A DNA stretch of 64,000 bases from Carex sylvatica (GCA_964058845.1 CAXKVR010000129.1:1-64000), one strand, 5' to 3'; numbered from the stretch's first letter, positions 24,281 to 35,555 are shown. Notes: generated from the letters alone by a model not told the origin. Numbers and translations are program-made.

Positions 24281-24908
24281 AGTATCTTGGCTCATGTGCT
24301 CCACATCCATGCAGACGAAGGATCTATTCTTCTCCAAAAAAATATTCAAAAATCAACATAAAATTGCAATAAAAGAAAATTTGCAGAGGAGAAAGAGGAG
24401 AGGGTAAACTCAACAGGGCATTTTTTTTTCTCAGGATGGGACAAGATCCAAAAACCTAGTACTTGGAAACTAATTTTGAAATTCCAGAGTAGAGCAACTG
24501 CCCTACCCTGCAGTATGTTGAATCCACCCCTAACTGTGCCTAGCAAACAAATTAAGTCTGCAAAATTTTCATTTGTTGTGGGGTAATTGAAGTTTTGGCC
24601 TAATAATATAAAAAAGGAAGTCAATCGAACACCTATTGAAGATAACGGAGTAAGTCCGGTGGGCAACATAAATATTTTAGGATTTGATGAGCTCTAGAAC
24701 TGTCCGATCTATTTCAATTTTTGTGTGCTCTGCTTTAATATTTGTACACACAAAAATTGACTCGGGCACACACAAATATTAAAGCAGAAAGAATGGATCA
24801 TTGGATCTTAAAGCAGATCGGACAGTCCAACAACCTATCGAATCTCAAATAGGTTTGATGGGCATCAGAACTCCATAGTCACTATTTTGTTGTTGTTTGA
24901 TAATAGTG
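24281..24908. other. Spacer with an imperfect inverted repeat
   Basis: No gene is visible. At 24694-24830 arms starting ACTGTCCGATCT and ending AGATCGGACAGT enclose TCTGCTTTAATATTTGT and its near complement, an imperfect ~140-bp hairpin. The sequence at 24430-24540 resembles, inverted, part of 11413-11452. Confidence 0.45.
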
Positions 24909-24913
24909 AACTA

Positions 24914-26624
24914 TGTTCACACAAAAGCATATGGTACAAAGTTTTAGTACAGCAAGCTGTACCTTTTAACCTTTAATACACCTTCAGTTCAGACTGCAAG
25001 TGCACAGTCCTATCAAGTAGTATATCGTATCGAGTAGTATATCGTCGGGTATCGATCACAGGGACGGTTCAAATCTAAAACGAACTCTACTTAAATCAGT
25101 TAAAGACTAGAAGTGATAAAAGGTTGATTTTTGATATTTAAGTTCCTAATCAGTTCAATGACAGTAATTAAATGAAAAGAAGTAAATAAACTTGGTTTGA
25201 ATCAATAATAAAAGGCATTTCCAGGGTTTCAGACTTATCTCAGTTCTGCCTCTCAGTCCCTGACACGGACCGTGTAGTTTTCTACACGGGTCGTATCAGG
25301 TTACACGGGTCGTCTACTGTCTTACAAGGGTCATGTGGACCTTGAGTTAATGCACCAGTTACTGTTTCTTTACGTGGTTCCTTTGTGTAGTGTTCAACTG
25401 ACCAGACCTAATGTTTCTAAACCTCAACTGTCGTATGTTGGTTCATTAACTTGGTATGGAATTGCAATATCTACCCTCTTTGGGCTCTAAACCTCAACTG
25501 TCGTATATTGGTCCGAGTTACCTAGTTACTTGTTGGGAATACTAAATGTAACCTCTTATCCGTCGATGAGAGAAAATGTTCACCTTTCGGCTACTAGTTG
25601 GTTTCACCTTTCGGATCACTAATCCTACCTCATATACTTAGTCTGGTTGAGAGATAGTAATGGACACAGTACCTTTTAGATGTGATCATGCATCTAGTGG
25701 TAAAACCAATAAAAATCAAACAATTGAAACTAAACAATTAAAATCAATCACAATCAAGCAAACACAAATTTCAACGTAAAAATCCAATAACTAGATGCAA
25801 AACAAAATATTCGATTACATCTTAACCCTAGAAACAAATAAAACTACTTAAACATAGTGCTAAAACAGATAACAAAGATAAAGGAATAAGAATTCATTCT
25901 AAAACCCGAAGTACAATGAAGATCCACAACAAAACTTGCGTCTTTTGCTTCTCAACTTCGTCTCCAAGCAATAGCCGTCAATCCAAAATCCTAGAAATGC
26001 TTCTCTGCTCCAGAATTTCCTCCCTGGTGTAAGAAATCCCGTTTATATGGTCTCTGGCCAACTTTCCTTCCTTCAGACTTCTTTCCAAAATTCCAGATTT
26101 CTTGTCAGATTTCGTCTGACACGACCCGTATCAGAATTGACACAGACCGTACAGAATTTTCAGAAATGCCTCTTTCTCTCAAATTGTAGATCTTCTCTCA
26201 AGATTTCCAAAAAGTGGTCATACACTCAAAACGGAGCTACGAGTCAAAATATATGACTGTTTTAAGTTCGGATGCTGAAATTTCAGCATTGTTCTGGTCG
26301 ACCTTCCTTCAATTGGTCTTGTTTCTAATTTCTAGATCTGTTTTCCAGATTTGTCTGATACGACCCGTATAAAATCCTGTACGGGCCGTATGCCTATGTC
26401 TCTTCTGGAGTCGAGTCAGCAGTTGTGTCTGTGGTCGAGTCGAGGTTGATACGACCCGCACAAGGTAGTACACGATTTCATCTCATTCCTGCAAAATAAG
26501 AACAAACTTGCAGCAGTACCACATTCTATAGATATTTCAATGAAATACGACTGATTAAATAATTCTAAACACAGGTTTTGGTACAAAATATAGGTCGAAA
26601 AGTAGATACATTTGCGAGATATCA
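24914..26624 (-). repeat. Complete LTR (3' LTR) of the gypsy element
   Basis: It is 1711 bp. It shares its terminal ~240 bp (26400-26624) with the truncated LTR at 28251-28500 and is related along its length to the solo LTR at 54460-55916: the same start TACAAAG-TTTAGTA, the same GTATCGAT-CACAGGGACGG, the same GAGATATCA end. It contains repeated palindromic ACGG-CCGT motifs such as ACACGGGTCGTATCAGG near 25280 and GTACGGGCCGTATG near 26380. Confidence 0.85.
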
Positions 26625-27869
26625 AATTCCCCCAAGCTGAAATCTTGCTTGTCCTCAAGCAAAAATCCCAACTCAGGTACCAGGTAGGTCTTTAAACTAT
26701 GTAAATGCAAGATGAATTCCTAATTGTGAAAGCTTACATGAGTTACTATTATCAGGAACCTCGAGAATCACTTTGACAACAATTTGGACTTTTCTTTAAC
26801 CAATTTTGATTCACCCCACAAATTTACCAATCAAACTTCAAATTCTGAGATGCTTTGATATTTGTAAAGACTAATTATTTGAATTTATCAATATTTCACT
26901 TTTCTTCTGCAACAATGCCCTCGTTTGTGGTGATTTCTTTTTTTTTTCTTTTTCGCCCCTCCCCCCAAGCTTGAACCAAGCTTAAGTTAGAAAGTCGCGG
27001 ACTTCGTGTGTTGATATATGTAAAAGTCTTTTAATTTTTATAGAGCTCAAAGGCATCCAGATAGATTGTGCCAGTACTCTATTTTATTTTTCCAAAATTG
27101 GAAGACGAGCTAAAAGACGCTCCTAAGGACTTATTGCCAGTACTCTTATTTTCTCTATCTTTGCAAAGCAAAATTTTCTTTTTATTTTCATTTGCATATA
27201 TCATGAATACACACATCCACTGGTATTCTCTCATACCAATGGATATCCCAATCTTTCTATTATTTAAAATCTCATTTCTCTATTTTTAAAGGCACAATTC
27301 AGTTTCAAAATACTTTTTCGACATGATTCAAGTTTTTATCTTTTCAAGTTCTCAAAACAATCTTATTTAAAGCAGTTCTATGGTAAAATATGGGGTTAGT
27401 TCTAATTAATTTGGGGTCATCCTAATTATCACCAAAAATTTTCACAAAAGTCCTTAATTCTAACAATGCACGCAAGTTTTTCACTTAAAAATGCAAATTT
27501 TTGAAAAATAAACATGTCCTAAATGCAGATACAGTTTTCTTCTATTCCACCCCCCAAGCTTGAATGAAGCATTGTCCTCAATGCTTGAATTCACACAAGA
27601 AAGAGTAAATAAAAGAAAAAATTGAAACTAACCAGACATGGAGTGAGGGGTGAGGTGGGGGCGCCTCACTGGTTGGTGGGAGGTGGGTCGGGTGGTTTCT
27701 TCCTTTTAATGCACCAAGGGACATAATGCATAGACCAGGTTGGTTATGCACGGCCTGTATCCTGGTCTGCACGATCCGTGTGCCTGTGATCATCCGCTGG
27801 TAAGGTCTTGTGCATGTATGTGGCTGGGTTCGTGCCCATCAGCTTCTCAATCAAGTTCCAAATCACAGT
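26625..27869 (-). other. Noncoding internal region of the gypsy element with repeated purine tracts
   Basis: On the minus strand three AAGCTTGGGGGG-like tracts occur: at the LTR junction (26625-26640), near 26955, and near 27550 after ATTGAGGACAATGC. No coding sequence is recognisable. T-rich runs are common. Confidence 0.6.
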
Positions 27870-28208
27870 TCACTGAGTTTGGAAATCCTCCAAGAGTCCA
27901 GCAGTGCGATCGAGGGGTGGATTTGAGCAGAGCGCCGTGTTCTTAAACACTTGCAAAAGAAAAATCCACCCCATATCTTTCAAGTCCTTGATCAAGCACC
28001 CGGTCGCGCTTATGTGAGCTTTCAATTTCTCCAAAAGCGTGGCAGTCTTATCAGGGTTGAGATATGCATTTAAGATCACAGGATAAGATTTATCTGGGTC
28101 TAGGAACTCATACCTGAAGTTAGCTGGAAGAGGCTTGAGTTCAGAAGTCGGCGCCTCTGTTTGGGTTTGGACATGGTCCGCATCAGGTGCACTCAGCCCG
28201 CGTGACAA
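27870..28208 (-). pseudogene. pol: Gypsy pol fragment (protease-RT linker)
   Basis: The frame contains ELKPLPANFRYEFLDPDKSY, then PVILNAYLNPDKTATLLEKL, then GCLIKDLKDMG. This is the conserved linker between protease and reverse transcriptase in plant Ty3-gypsy polyproteins, where the usual text is ELKPLP-L-YAFLG followed by IGWTIADLKGI. The match stops just before the RT core, and the remaining ~30 residues are unrelated, so an internal deletion removed the catalytic domains. The recorded start is arbitrary, as the true frame began upstream. Confidence 0.85.
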
Positions 28209-28250
28209 CCTCGTGTCAGATTCATCGGACCCGCGTTCTCTATCCCCCAG

Positions 28251-28500
28251 GCCTTTGTCTCTTCTGGAGTCGAGTCAGCAGTCGTGTCTGTGGTCGAGTC
28301 GAGGTTGATACGACCCGCACAAGATAGTACAAACTTGCATATTCTCCTCGATTTCACCTCATTCTTGCAAAATAAGAACAAATTTGCAGCAATACCACAT
28401 TCTATAGATATTTCAATAAAATACAACTGATTAAATGATTCTAAACACAGATTTTGATACAAAATATAGATCGGAAAGTAAATACATTTGCGAGATATCA
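28251..28500 (-). repeat. Truncated 5' LTR of the gypsy element
   Basis: It matches 26400-26624 closely (TCTCTTCTGGAGTCGAGTCA through GAGATATCA). Similarity ends near 28251, so about 1.45 kb of this LTR has been lost. Confidence 0.85.
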
Positions 28501-28505
28501 AACTA

Positions 28506-28869
28506 CTCCACCAATTTTATAAAACGAAACCATATATTATTTTCAGATATTGATATCAAACCTCTGATAATGTAACAAGAGACCAAAACACCAACATATT
28601 ACATAGTTCATCATCACATATCTAATACATCTTCTACCACAAATATCTCATAAAACTGAAACACAACTACAGTAACCAACAAACACCAAGTTATACAAAA
28701 CATCAACTAAATTGAAAAGTAAACTAGCATCTAATCAACTTGGAACTGTTGTACCCATAAGTCATATTTCACTGCATTCTTGTAACGGATCCACCTATAA
28801 GTAGAGGCTTATAGGGATTATGTGCTCCTTTATTGTCTCGTTCATTATCTTCTCATGTTAAATCAAATC
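28506..28869. other. AT-rich spacer without recognised genes
   Basis: I see nothing coding here. The sequence is A- and C-rich with dispersed CAACTA and ACAAATATC motifs. Confidence 0.5.
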
Positions 28870-28879
28870 ATCAAAAATG

Positions 28880-29150
28880 TGTTTCAATCTCACCTCCCAT
28901 TTTTATTTATGTTTTCAATATTCAAACCGCTCAACATGATATTTATATTAAAATATGCTTGTAGATCAAATTTTAAGTTTTTTAAATGGATACAAATCAT
29001 ATTTAGATGGTTTAGAATCTTCCAATATACAATGATTTTTTACGTATCTTAAAATTAGTAAAAAAGTAAATAGTTTTTGAAAATATACAATCTAATATAT
29101 TGAACAATTCGAATCGACTGTTTAGACATAAATAAGAATGTGAGATATAA
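28880..29150. repeat. Foldback element, family A, decayed copy 4
   Basis: The left arm has ATTCAAACCGCTCAACATGA and a degraded core (ATGCTTGTAGATCAAATTTTA). The right arm retains GAACAATTCGAATCGACTG but has lost the GGTCTCCAAGCAC part. Confidence 0.6.
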
Positions 29151-29164
29151 TTAGAGCATAAAAC

Positions 29165-29425
29165 AGTGTGACATTTTAACCCGATTTTTTATTTATATCC
29201 AAAAAATAAATAAAATTTTAAAAAAAATCCAAACCCCGACAGTATTTTCAAAACTACCCATACCGGAAAAAAAAATTCCGGTTTCAACATCAATAACCGG
29301 AAATTTTTTTTCCGGAAACTCAATTCCAAAACCAGAAAAAAAAATTCGGTTCCCAATTCCGAAATTTTTTTTCCAGTTTTTGGTTCCAAAACTGAAATTT
29401 TTTTTCCAGAAATGAGATTTTCCAA
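29165..29425. repeat. Left arm of a 2.6-kb inverted repeat, rich in CCGGAAAA mini-palindromes
   Basis: Short palindromes such as CCGGAAAAAAAAATTCCGG alternate with TTTCAACATCAATAACC. The arm is inverted at 31470-31760, where GGTTATTGATGTTGAAACC occurs. About 2 kb lies between the arms. Confidence 0.75.
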
Positions 29426-29507
29426 TATTTTTTGTATAAACTCAATTACTATACATATACATATATTACATATACATATATTACATATACATATATATGT
29501 ATTATAT

Positions 29508-29934
29508 GAGGTTGGCTACTATGCTTATATAAGCATATCCTCACATATGCTTATAACTCATTTTTGTGTTTCCAATGTCCAAATGATCGATCTAAACCGT
29601 TAGATGTGATCTCTATATTGAAATGTGCTTGGAGACCAAATTTTATATTTTTTTGAATTTGTTTACTATTTATTAAGCCAATTTGAAAATCTCTGATCCA
29701 ACGGTGGCTTCTGATTTTACTGTTTTGTTAAGCCACCGTTGGATCAGCGATTTTCAAAGTGGCTTAATAAATAGTAAAAGAAAAATCATAAAAATGTAAA
29801 ATTTGGTTTCCAAGCACATTTCAATATAGAGATCACATCTAACGATTCAGATCGACCATTTGAACATTGGAAACACAAAAATGAGTTATAAGCATATGTG
29901 GGGATATGCTTATAAAAGCATACTAGCCAACCTC
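29508..29934. repeat. Foldback element, family A, copy 5, with 10-bp target duplication
   Basis: The ends GAGGTTGGCTACTATGC and GCATACTAGCCAACCTC are complementary. TGTATTATAT lies directly before and directly after. The core GGTCTCCAAGCACAT is present (right arm GGTTTCCAAGCACAT), with AACCGTTAGATG beside it. The centre is itself a strong hairpin: GATCCAACGGTGGCTT against AAGCCACCGTTGGATC. Target duplications of 9-10 bp are the Mutator hallmark. Confidence 0.92.
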
Positions 29935-30140
29935 TGTATTATATTTTATATACATATACATGTATTATATTATATATACATATACATGTATTATATTATA
30001 TATACATATACATGTATTATATTATATATACATATACATGTATTATATTATATATACATATACATGTATTATATTATATATACATATACATGTATTATAT
30101 TATATATACATATACATGTATTATATTATATATACATATA
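29935..30140. repeat. 26-bp tandem repeat, about 7 copies
   Basis: ATTATATTATATATACATAT followed by ACATGT repeats with little variation. The open frames inside it (Tyr/Ile/His-rich) are a by-product of the repeat. It begins at the target duplication of foldback copy 5. Confidence 0.95.
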
Positions 30141-30289
30141 GTATAAAAAAATGAGTTTATAAAAAAAAAACCCAAACGACGTTTATAAACAAAATATCGA
30201 TCGTTGTATGCTTACCGTTTGCTCAGAGATAATTAGATTATTTGATTATTGTCGACATATACCATTTGCTCGAAGATAGACAAACGAAC

Positions 30290-30740
30290 ACAATAAATAG
30301 TAAATGCATTCTAAAATAATTATATGAATAATTCTTGAATAATTTCTTAGGCTTTTGACTAAACAAAATACCGATCGTTGTATCTACCGTCGAACGAAAA
30401 CTTAAAGTACATTTTTGAGGCACTAAACAACATTTTTTTTTTATTCTGATGCTTCATATACCCGGAGGTTGTCTCTAAAATGATATTTGGATCCGTATTG
30501 TCTCTTCCTTTATGAAAAGTGGTCATATGCGCAAATCCGACTTTCCTAGCCAAAGTTATGGATATTTAAAGTTTTTTCAAAAGCTAAATTTTGAAATTTC
30601 ATAACTAATTGTAAAAAAGTCCAAATAAATTGAAATTTATGTCAATTCTGTGTATTTTTTAATGCTCTACATGCTGGTGTAATCACTTTTACAATTTGAT
30701 TCCTGTATCAGTCCATACTTATTGATTTACCATAAGAGGT
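30290..30740. repeat. Dispersed repeat, inverted relative to 62520-62970
   Basis: The sequences GGTCATATGCGCAAATCCGACTTTC, the stretch around TGATATTTGGATCCGTATTG, and GCTCTACATGCTGGTGTAATCAC all reappear as reverse complement in 62520-62970. Two copies in opposite orientation about 32 kb apart show a middle-repetitive element. No coding sequence is evident. Confidence 0.8.
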
Positions 30741-31014
30741 CAAATTTGATGTTTTTAGTGCATTGCATTAAACCAGTGGCATTTGCTTAGTGCTTGGCTG
30801 CTGAGTTTGGACTTGGTACCATACCAGAGGTCAGTCTATGGTGCTTTGTGCTGCTATTGCACCGCTAAGCGCACTATTTAGGATCTTATTTTTGGCATAC
30901 AAGAAAAATTTTTCTTCACAAAATTATTTAAATCAAAATATTAAGATCTCTAAAAAAAATAGAGGTTATATATGTATATATAATATAATACATGTATATA
31001 TGTATATATAATAT

Positions 31015-31439
31015 GAGGAGGGATCCAATTACACCATTTTATGGTGACACATCTTCACATCATATTTTTATAAGTCATTTTTGTGATTTTAAAATTCAAA
31101 CAGGCGATCCGAACCGTTCAACATGATCTCCATATTAAAATGTTCTTGGAGACCAAATTTTACATTTTTTGAAAAAAATTTAGTATTTATTAAGATATAT
31201 ACAAAATTGTTGTTTTCAGACAATTCTGGACCATTAAAAATCAGCAATTTAAAAAAATTCTAAATAAATAGTAATAAATTTTCAAAAAATATAAAATTTG
31301 GTCTCCAAGTACATTTTAATATGGACAACACGTTAAACGGTTCAGATCGACTATTTGAATTTTAAAATCGCAAAAATAACTTATAAAAATATGGTGTCAA
31401 GATGTGTCACCATAAAATGGTGTAATTGGATCACTCCTC
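31015..31439. repeat. Foldback element, family A, copy 6, with 9-bp target duplication
   Basis: The ends GAGGAGGGATCCAATTACACC and its near complement close at 31439. ATATAATAT flanks both sides. The core is intact on the right (GGTCTCCAAGTACATTTTAA), with AACCGTTCAACATGA on the left. Confidence 0.9.
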
Positions 31440-31469
31440 ATATAATATATGTATATGTATAGTAAATGA

Positions 31470-31760
31470 GTTTATATAAAAAAAAATTTGAAAAATCCCA
31501 TTTCCGGAATTTTTTTTTTCAGTTTTGGGACCAAAAATCGGAAAAAAAAATTCGGAAAAAAAAATTCATAATTGGAAACCGGAATTTTTTTTTCCGGTTT
31601 TGGGATTGAGTTTCCATAAAAAAATTTTCCGGTTATTGATGTTGAAACCGAAATTTTTTTTCCCAATTTAGATAGTTTTGAAAATACTGTCGAGATTTGG
31701 ATATTTAAAAAAAAAAAAATTTATATAAATAAGAAAATCGGCATTTCAACCCTACTCTAA
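31470..31760. repeat. Right arm of the 2.6-kb inverted repeat
   Basis: It is the reverse complement of 29165-29425, with the same CCGG/A-T mini-palindromes, then GATAGTTTTGAAAATACTGTC and ATTTATATAAATAAGAAAATC. Confidence 0.75.
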
Positions 31761-33619
31761 AAAAATCTTAATCGCTTCACCAATATATCCAAACTTTTTT
31801 CAAGACTTTGTAAATAATTAAAATTTACTTATTGGCTCTCAAAGGTAATGAAGAGTTTAGAATAATATGGCATTAACAATTTGACATAATACCAAGAACT
31901 GCTCTCAAGTTTGGCCCTCCCCTTCGAACTGCTCTCAAATTCAGCTTGCAATTTAGAAAATGCCAAGGGGCGCACATCAATTTCACCTCTTAACTTCAAG
32001 AAACGTGGCTTCGCAGTTCTCAGGAGATCATGTACAGGTTCACATGCACTTTTTGGCGACAGGAAACCGATAACAAATTTGTGGGCTCTGAGGCAATATC
32101 AGTACAACATAATTACTTCAGGTCAAATTATTCCGACCGACAAATTAATCATGCATTTACTTCCAAGAGAAACCACAGAATGTTAGCTCTATTCTTATCC
32201 CGTGCCTGCCCATATGTACACTAATTCCATTGTAGTTTGTGCCTTAACCTTGATGTACGTGACTCACTCATTATTATTTATTTTCTTCTTCACTTTTGTT
32301 GGGCTCTTAAGTCATCATTTTCTTTTAAAGAAGACGTCACAGTTTGTAAAATTAGTATTTTCTGCTAGGTTTGTGATTGGAGAGGAAATGTTTTTTTTTT
32401 TTTTTTTTTATGAAAAATAAGGATCATGTCTTATTTGTTTCATTCATAAGAGATTTCAACCTGAAATCTTGGATTTACAAAAAATATTCAACTTAGTTGA
32501 ATATGTTAAACAGAATAAAAAAGCCGAAAAATATTGAGAGGAAATGTTTGTAACTGAGAAAAGTTTGAGTCAGATGGTCCGATGGATATCATAAACATCT
32601 CATGTGCTTTAAGATTTGAGCACGCCATGTTCTCAAATTCATGCGCATAGATTTTAAAGCACATCAATGGCATTGATGCCAATCGGGCTCAAATTTGTTT
32701 CCGATGAGCATCGGACTCAAACTGCACCTGGAACTGAGAGGATTTTAATCGAGGTCCATCATCATTTGTGCTATGTTGGCAATTAATTTAAAATAGTAGA
32801 TATTACTTCTAAAAATTAAATAATTACAGCTACGAAATTCTTCTTAGACGTCTTCTAGCTAAAATCAAGGTTATTAAATTGTATTCACTTGTTTTATTCA
32901 CTGTTAACGAAATAATTATTGAAATTACAAAAAAAAAAAAAAAAAAAATTCTCTGGATTGAAGTTCAATCAGGACACATTCCTGAAACACATCCAACTTC
33001 TATGTTCACCAAGTTTGCAAACCATTTTTACATGGCCCAATACTTGAGTTTCAGAATGCTTTTTGGATTCTAGCCCAGAGCAGAAAACCAACAAACTATT
33101 TTTGACACATCGGTTTTATTATATAGTATATGCTTGTAATTATTTAAATTTGTCAACGAAATATAAATATAAAAAATGACCCTGTAAAATTTATATTTTT
33201 TATCATAAAAAGTGCAGTTGCTTAAACATATTTGAGGCAGATGCGAATTAGAAAGGCTCTCAGTGTGATAGGCTTTTTTTTAAAAAAGAAAGTATGATCC
33301 AATGGGCTTGTTTCAGAAATTAATTTTAGGCTTGTAGGCCTTACGGAAAACGAGCAACCTAATTCAAGCATTTTTTTTCTTCTTGCTCAGGAGAGCAAAT
33401 AGCCTAGCTTGTGATAATGATATAATTTATTTGACTGTGATATTCTAAGCAGATTTTTTGGCACGATTTTGTACCATAGTATTTAATCACGCAAGCAGAA
33501 AAATTCAATTTCTTTTTTTGAAGGCCGGCGGCTTGCCGCCAGTGGAATTTTCAAAAGGTTAATTTAATCGAATATTTACATATACCATGATCTCCGGTTT
33601 GAAAGGGAGCCCTTCATAT
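31761..33619. other. AT-rich intergenic region, possible exon remnant on the minus strand
   Basis: No intact gene is visible. On the minus strand, about 32090-31835 is an open stretch reading HKFVIGFLSPKSACEPVHDL, then RTAKPRFLKLRGEIDVRPLA and FSKLQAEFESSSKG, with unusually normal protein composition and higher GC than its surroundings. I do not recognise it. It could be an exon or gene fragment. At 32561-32727 an imperfect inverted repeat is bounded by GTTTGAGTCAGATGG and CATCGGACTCAAAC. Homopolymer runs occur at 32390-32410 and 32930-32947. Confidence 0.35.
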
Positions 33620-33628
33620 ACATAATAC

Positions 33629-34505
33629 GAGTAGAACTAAGATGTTCTTAATTTTATCAAGTTTCTTTGTGAACTCAACTCTAAAATTTGAGCAAAGCTA
33701 GGGTGTGATGTGCTCACCAAGAGGGTTTGGTAAGCACAACTCTAAAAATATATTGTATCAACTTCAAATGCGAAATTCAAACCGTTGAAATCTATGTACT
33801 TCATGAGTGATGCATTTACATACAAAATTTTAAAAATTTCGAGTTTATTTGCTACAAGATCAAGCGGTCAAAGAAATAAACATTTTATAAGTAAATTTAT
33901 AAGTTAGTTTTATATATTCAATTTTTATAAAAATAACTTATAAATTTACTTATAAAATGTTTATTTCTTTGACCGCTTGACCTTGTAGCAAATAAACTCG
34001 AAACTTTCAAAATTTTGCATGTACACGTATCACTCATAAAGTACATGGATTTCAACGGTTTAGATTCGCCATTTGAAGTTGACCGATATACTTTTGGAGT
34101 TGTGCTCACCAAACCCTCCTGGTGAGCACATCACACCCTAGCTTTGCTCCTAAAATTTATTAAATAGTTTTAAATAACGAATCTGAACTATTGAAATCCA
34201 TTTATTTAAGGAGTGGTGTGTCTATATGTGAAAATTTATATATTTTTTAATTTATTTTGTATAGAGTTAAGTGGTCAAAATATAAATACATTAAAGTTAA
34301 TTTATAAACCTTCTAATTTTGACCGCTTGAATTTATACCAAATTAATTCGATAGTTTAATTTATTTATTTTTGCAAGTAGATACATTACTCGTAAGATAG
34401 ATAATTTTTAATTATTCAGATTCATTGTTTAAAATTAATTCTATAGATTTTAATGTTAAATTCACAAATAAATTTGGTGAATCTAAGAACACCCTAATTC
34501 TACTC
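33629..34505. repeat. Foldback element, family B, outer copy
   Basis: The ends GAGTAGAACTAAGATGTTC and ACACCCTAATTCTACTC are complementary in outline. ACATAATAC (33620-33628) and ACGTAATAC (34507-34515) form a 9-bp target duplication with one change. Inner motifs are GAAATCCATTTA, GAGTGGTGTGTCTA and TTGACCGCTTGA. It was later interrupted by a second family-B copy. Confidence 0.8.
33690..34149. repeat. Foldback element, family B, nested inside the outer copy
   Basis: The ends GAGCAAAGCTAGGGTGTGAT and ATCACACCCTAGCTTTGCTC are perfect complements. CTAAAATTT lies immediately on both sides (33681-33689 and 34150-34158), an exact 9-bp duplication. The arms pair over nearly their full length (for example TGTTTATTTCTTTGACCGCT). 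With its near-perfect arms it is younger than the outer copy. Confidence 0.93.
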
Positions 34506-34859
34506 AACGTAATACATATAAAGACTTTTACCTAATAAAATTAAAGCAAAAAATGTACCGAGTTACTTTTACATTAGATACATTTATTTGGATATCTGAT
34601 ACAAAAATATTTTTGGAACTCAAGGAAAAAAAAGCAAATTAACATTCCTATAATCGTCATAAGCTCCTTATCTTATACTGTCACATCCAAGCTTAAACTA
34701 ATCAGTTTTGTCACAACTTGCTTTTATAATTTATACCTCCTCTCTGATTGTTTCAAAGAGTTTGACTTCAATTTGTTCCTTTCGTTACACGCACCCTGCC
34801 TAACCTCCCAACTTCATCTCCCTTTCTGATCACATGAATTAAACACCCCAAAAATCACC
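34506..34859 (+). promoter_or_regulatory. Upstream region of the first ATL gene
   Basis: AT-rich to about 34740. TTTATAATTTATACC at 34725-34739 is a candidate TATA region, followed by a CT-rich stretch (about 34740-34830) resembling a plant 5' UTR. ATG is at 34860 in the context CACCATGG. Confidence 0.5.
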
Positions 34860-35555
34860 ATGGAAATCCAATCAATCCTAATCCTTTTCTTACTAGTTGT
34901 CCTATGCATAGTAACTCTTATGACCGCTATCCTTCTTTGTTATCGTATCGACAGCCGAGTTGCTGCTACCTCCACCACCGGAACTGCTACAAGTAACATA
35001 CACACCAATACCATTGGAAGCATGATATTGGCTGAGAGAGAAAAGGATGTACAAGGTCTCCATCCTGCCGTAGTCGAAGCATTTCCTTTAATCCCATACA
35101 AATCTATCAAGAGACTGAAAAACGTCAAGGCCCGGCACGGGTGTGCGGTATGCTTGTCAGAGTTTGAGAACCAAGATATGCTCCGCATGTTACCAGGATG
35201 CTGTCACGTGTTTCATCCCGACTGTATTGGTGCATGGCTAGTTTCTAACATTACATGTCCAATATGCCGGTCGGACCTGTCAGACCCAATTGTGTTGACA
35301 AGTGATCATTGTCTGATCGGTGAGGAAAAGGAGCCGGTGGTGACTGAAATGAAGGAATTGGAGAATGACGAGAGATTGCTGAGGCGAGCATCAAGCATGG
35401 CCGTGAGGTGGCCGGGCCGGAGCGGCAGGTGGGATGCACTTATCAAGACGTTGTCAGGTAGGTGGAGGAAAGAAGGGGATAGTAGAAGGATAATGCCTCT
35501 GGTTGTGGATTCGACCGGTGGTTCACCGGATGTGGAGATAGGTATCAGGGTATGA
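34860..35555 (+). CDS. ATL-family RING-H2 E3 ubiquitin ligase (first copy)
   Basis: A 231-residue intronless protein. Residues about 5-28 form a hydrophobic N-terminal membrane segment. A GLD-type motif follows (GLHPAVVEAFPLIPY, 66-80). The RING-H2 finger has C95, C98, C114, H116, H119, C122, C133 and C136 in the canonical C3-H2-C3 spacing, with W126 after it as needed for E2 binding. This order defines plant ATL ligases, membrane-anchored E3 enzymes that pass ubiquitin from an E2 to substrates and often act in defence or carbon/nitrogen signalling. The C-terminus is short and basic and ends GIRV. No frame damage is visible. ATG at 34860 has a good CACCATGG context. The substrate and the exact ATL number cannot be told. 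A related gene lies 12 kb downstream in the same orientation. Confidence 0.93.
   Translation: MEIQSILILFLLVVLCIVTLMTAILLCYRIDSRVAATSTTGTATSNIHTNTIGSMILAEREKDVQGLHPAVVEAFPLIPYKSIKRLKNVKARHGCAVCLSEFENQDMLRMLPGCCHVFHPDCIGAWLVSNITCPICRSDLSDPIVLTSDHCLIGEEKEPVVTEMKELENDERLLRRASSMAVRWPGRSGRWDALIKTLSGRWRKEGDSRRIMPLVVDSTGGSPDVEIGIRV

Larger units (their letters stand above)
24914..28500 (-). mobile_element. Deleted Ty3-gypsy LTR retrotransposon, minus strand
   Basis: The 5-bp duplication AACTA at 24909-24913 and 28501-28505 bounds the insertion. Read on the minus strand it starts TGATATCTCGC at 28500 with a truncated 5' LTR. A pol fragment and noncoding sequence follow, then a purine tract (CAGCTTGGGGGAATT) and a complete LTR ending GTGTGAACA at 24914. 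The purine tract after TTGAGGACAAGCAAGATTT is the familiar 3' end of plant gypsy elements of the Tat/Athila group. Gag, most of RT, and integrase are absent, so it is a large deletion derivative. Confidence 0.88.

Noticed and set aside
29860..30154. Tyr/Ile/His-rich open frames as small proteins
   Set aside because: They are translations of the 26-bp AT tandem repeat.
31911..32186. Plus-strand 91-codon open frame as a gene
   Set aside because: It has no recognisable domain, and the minus strand of the same interval reads more like protein. Neither is secure.
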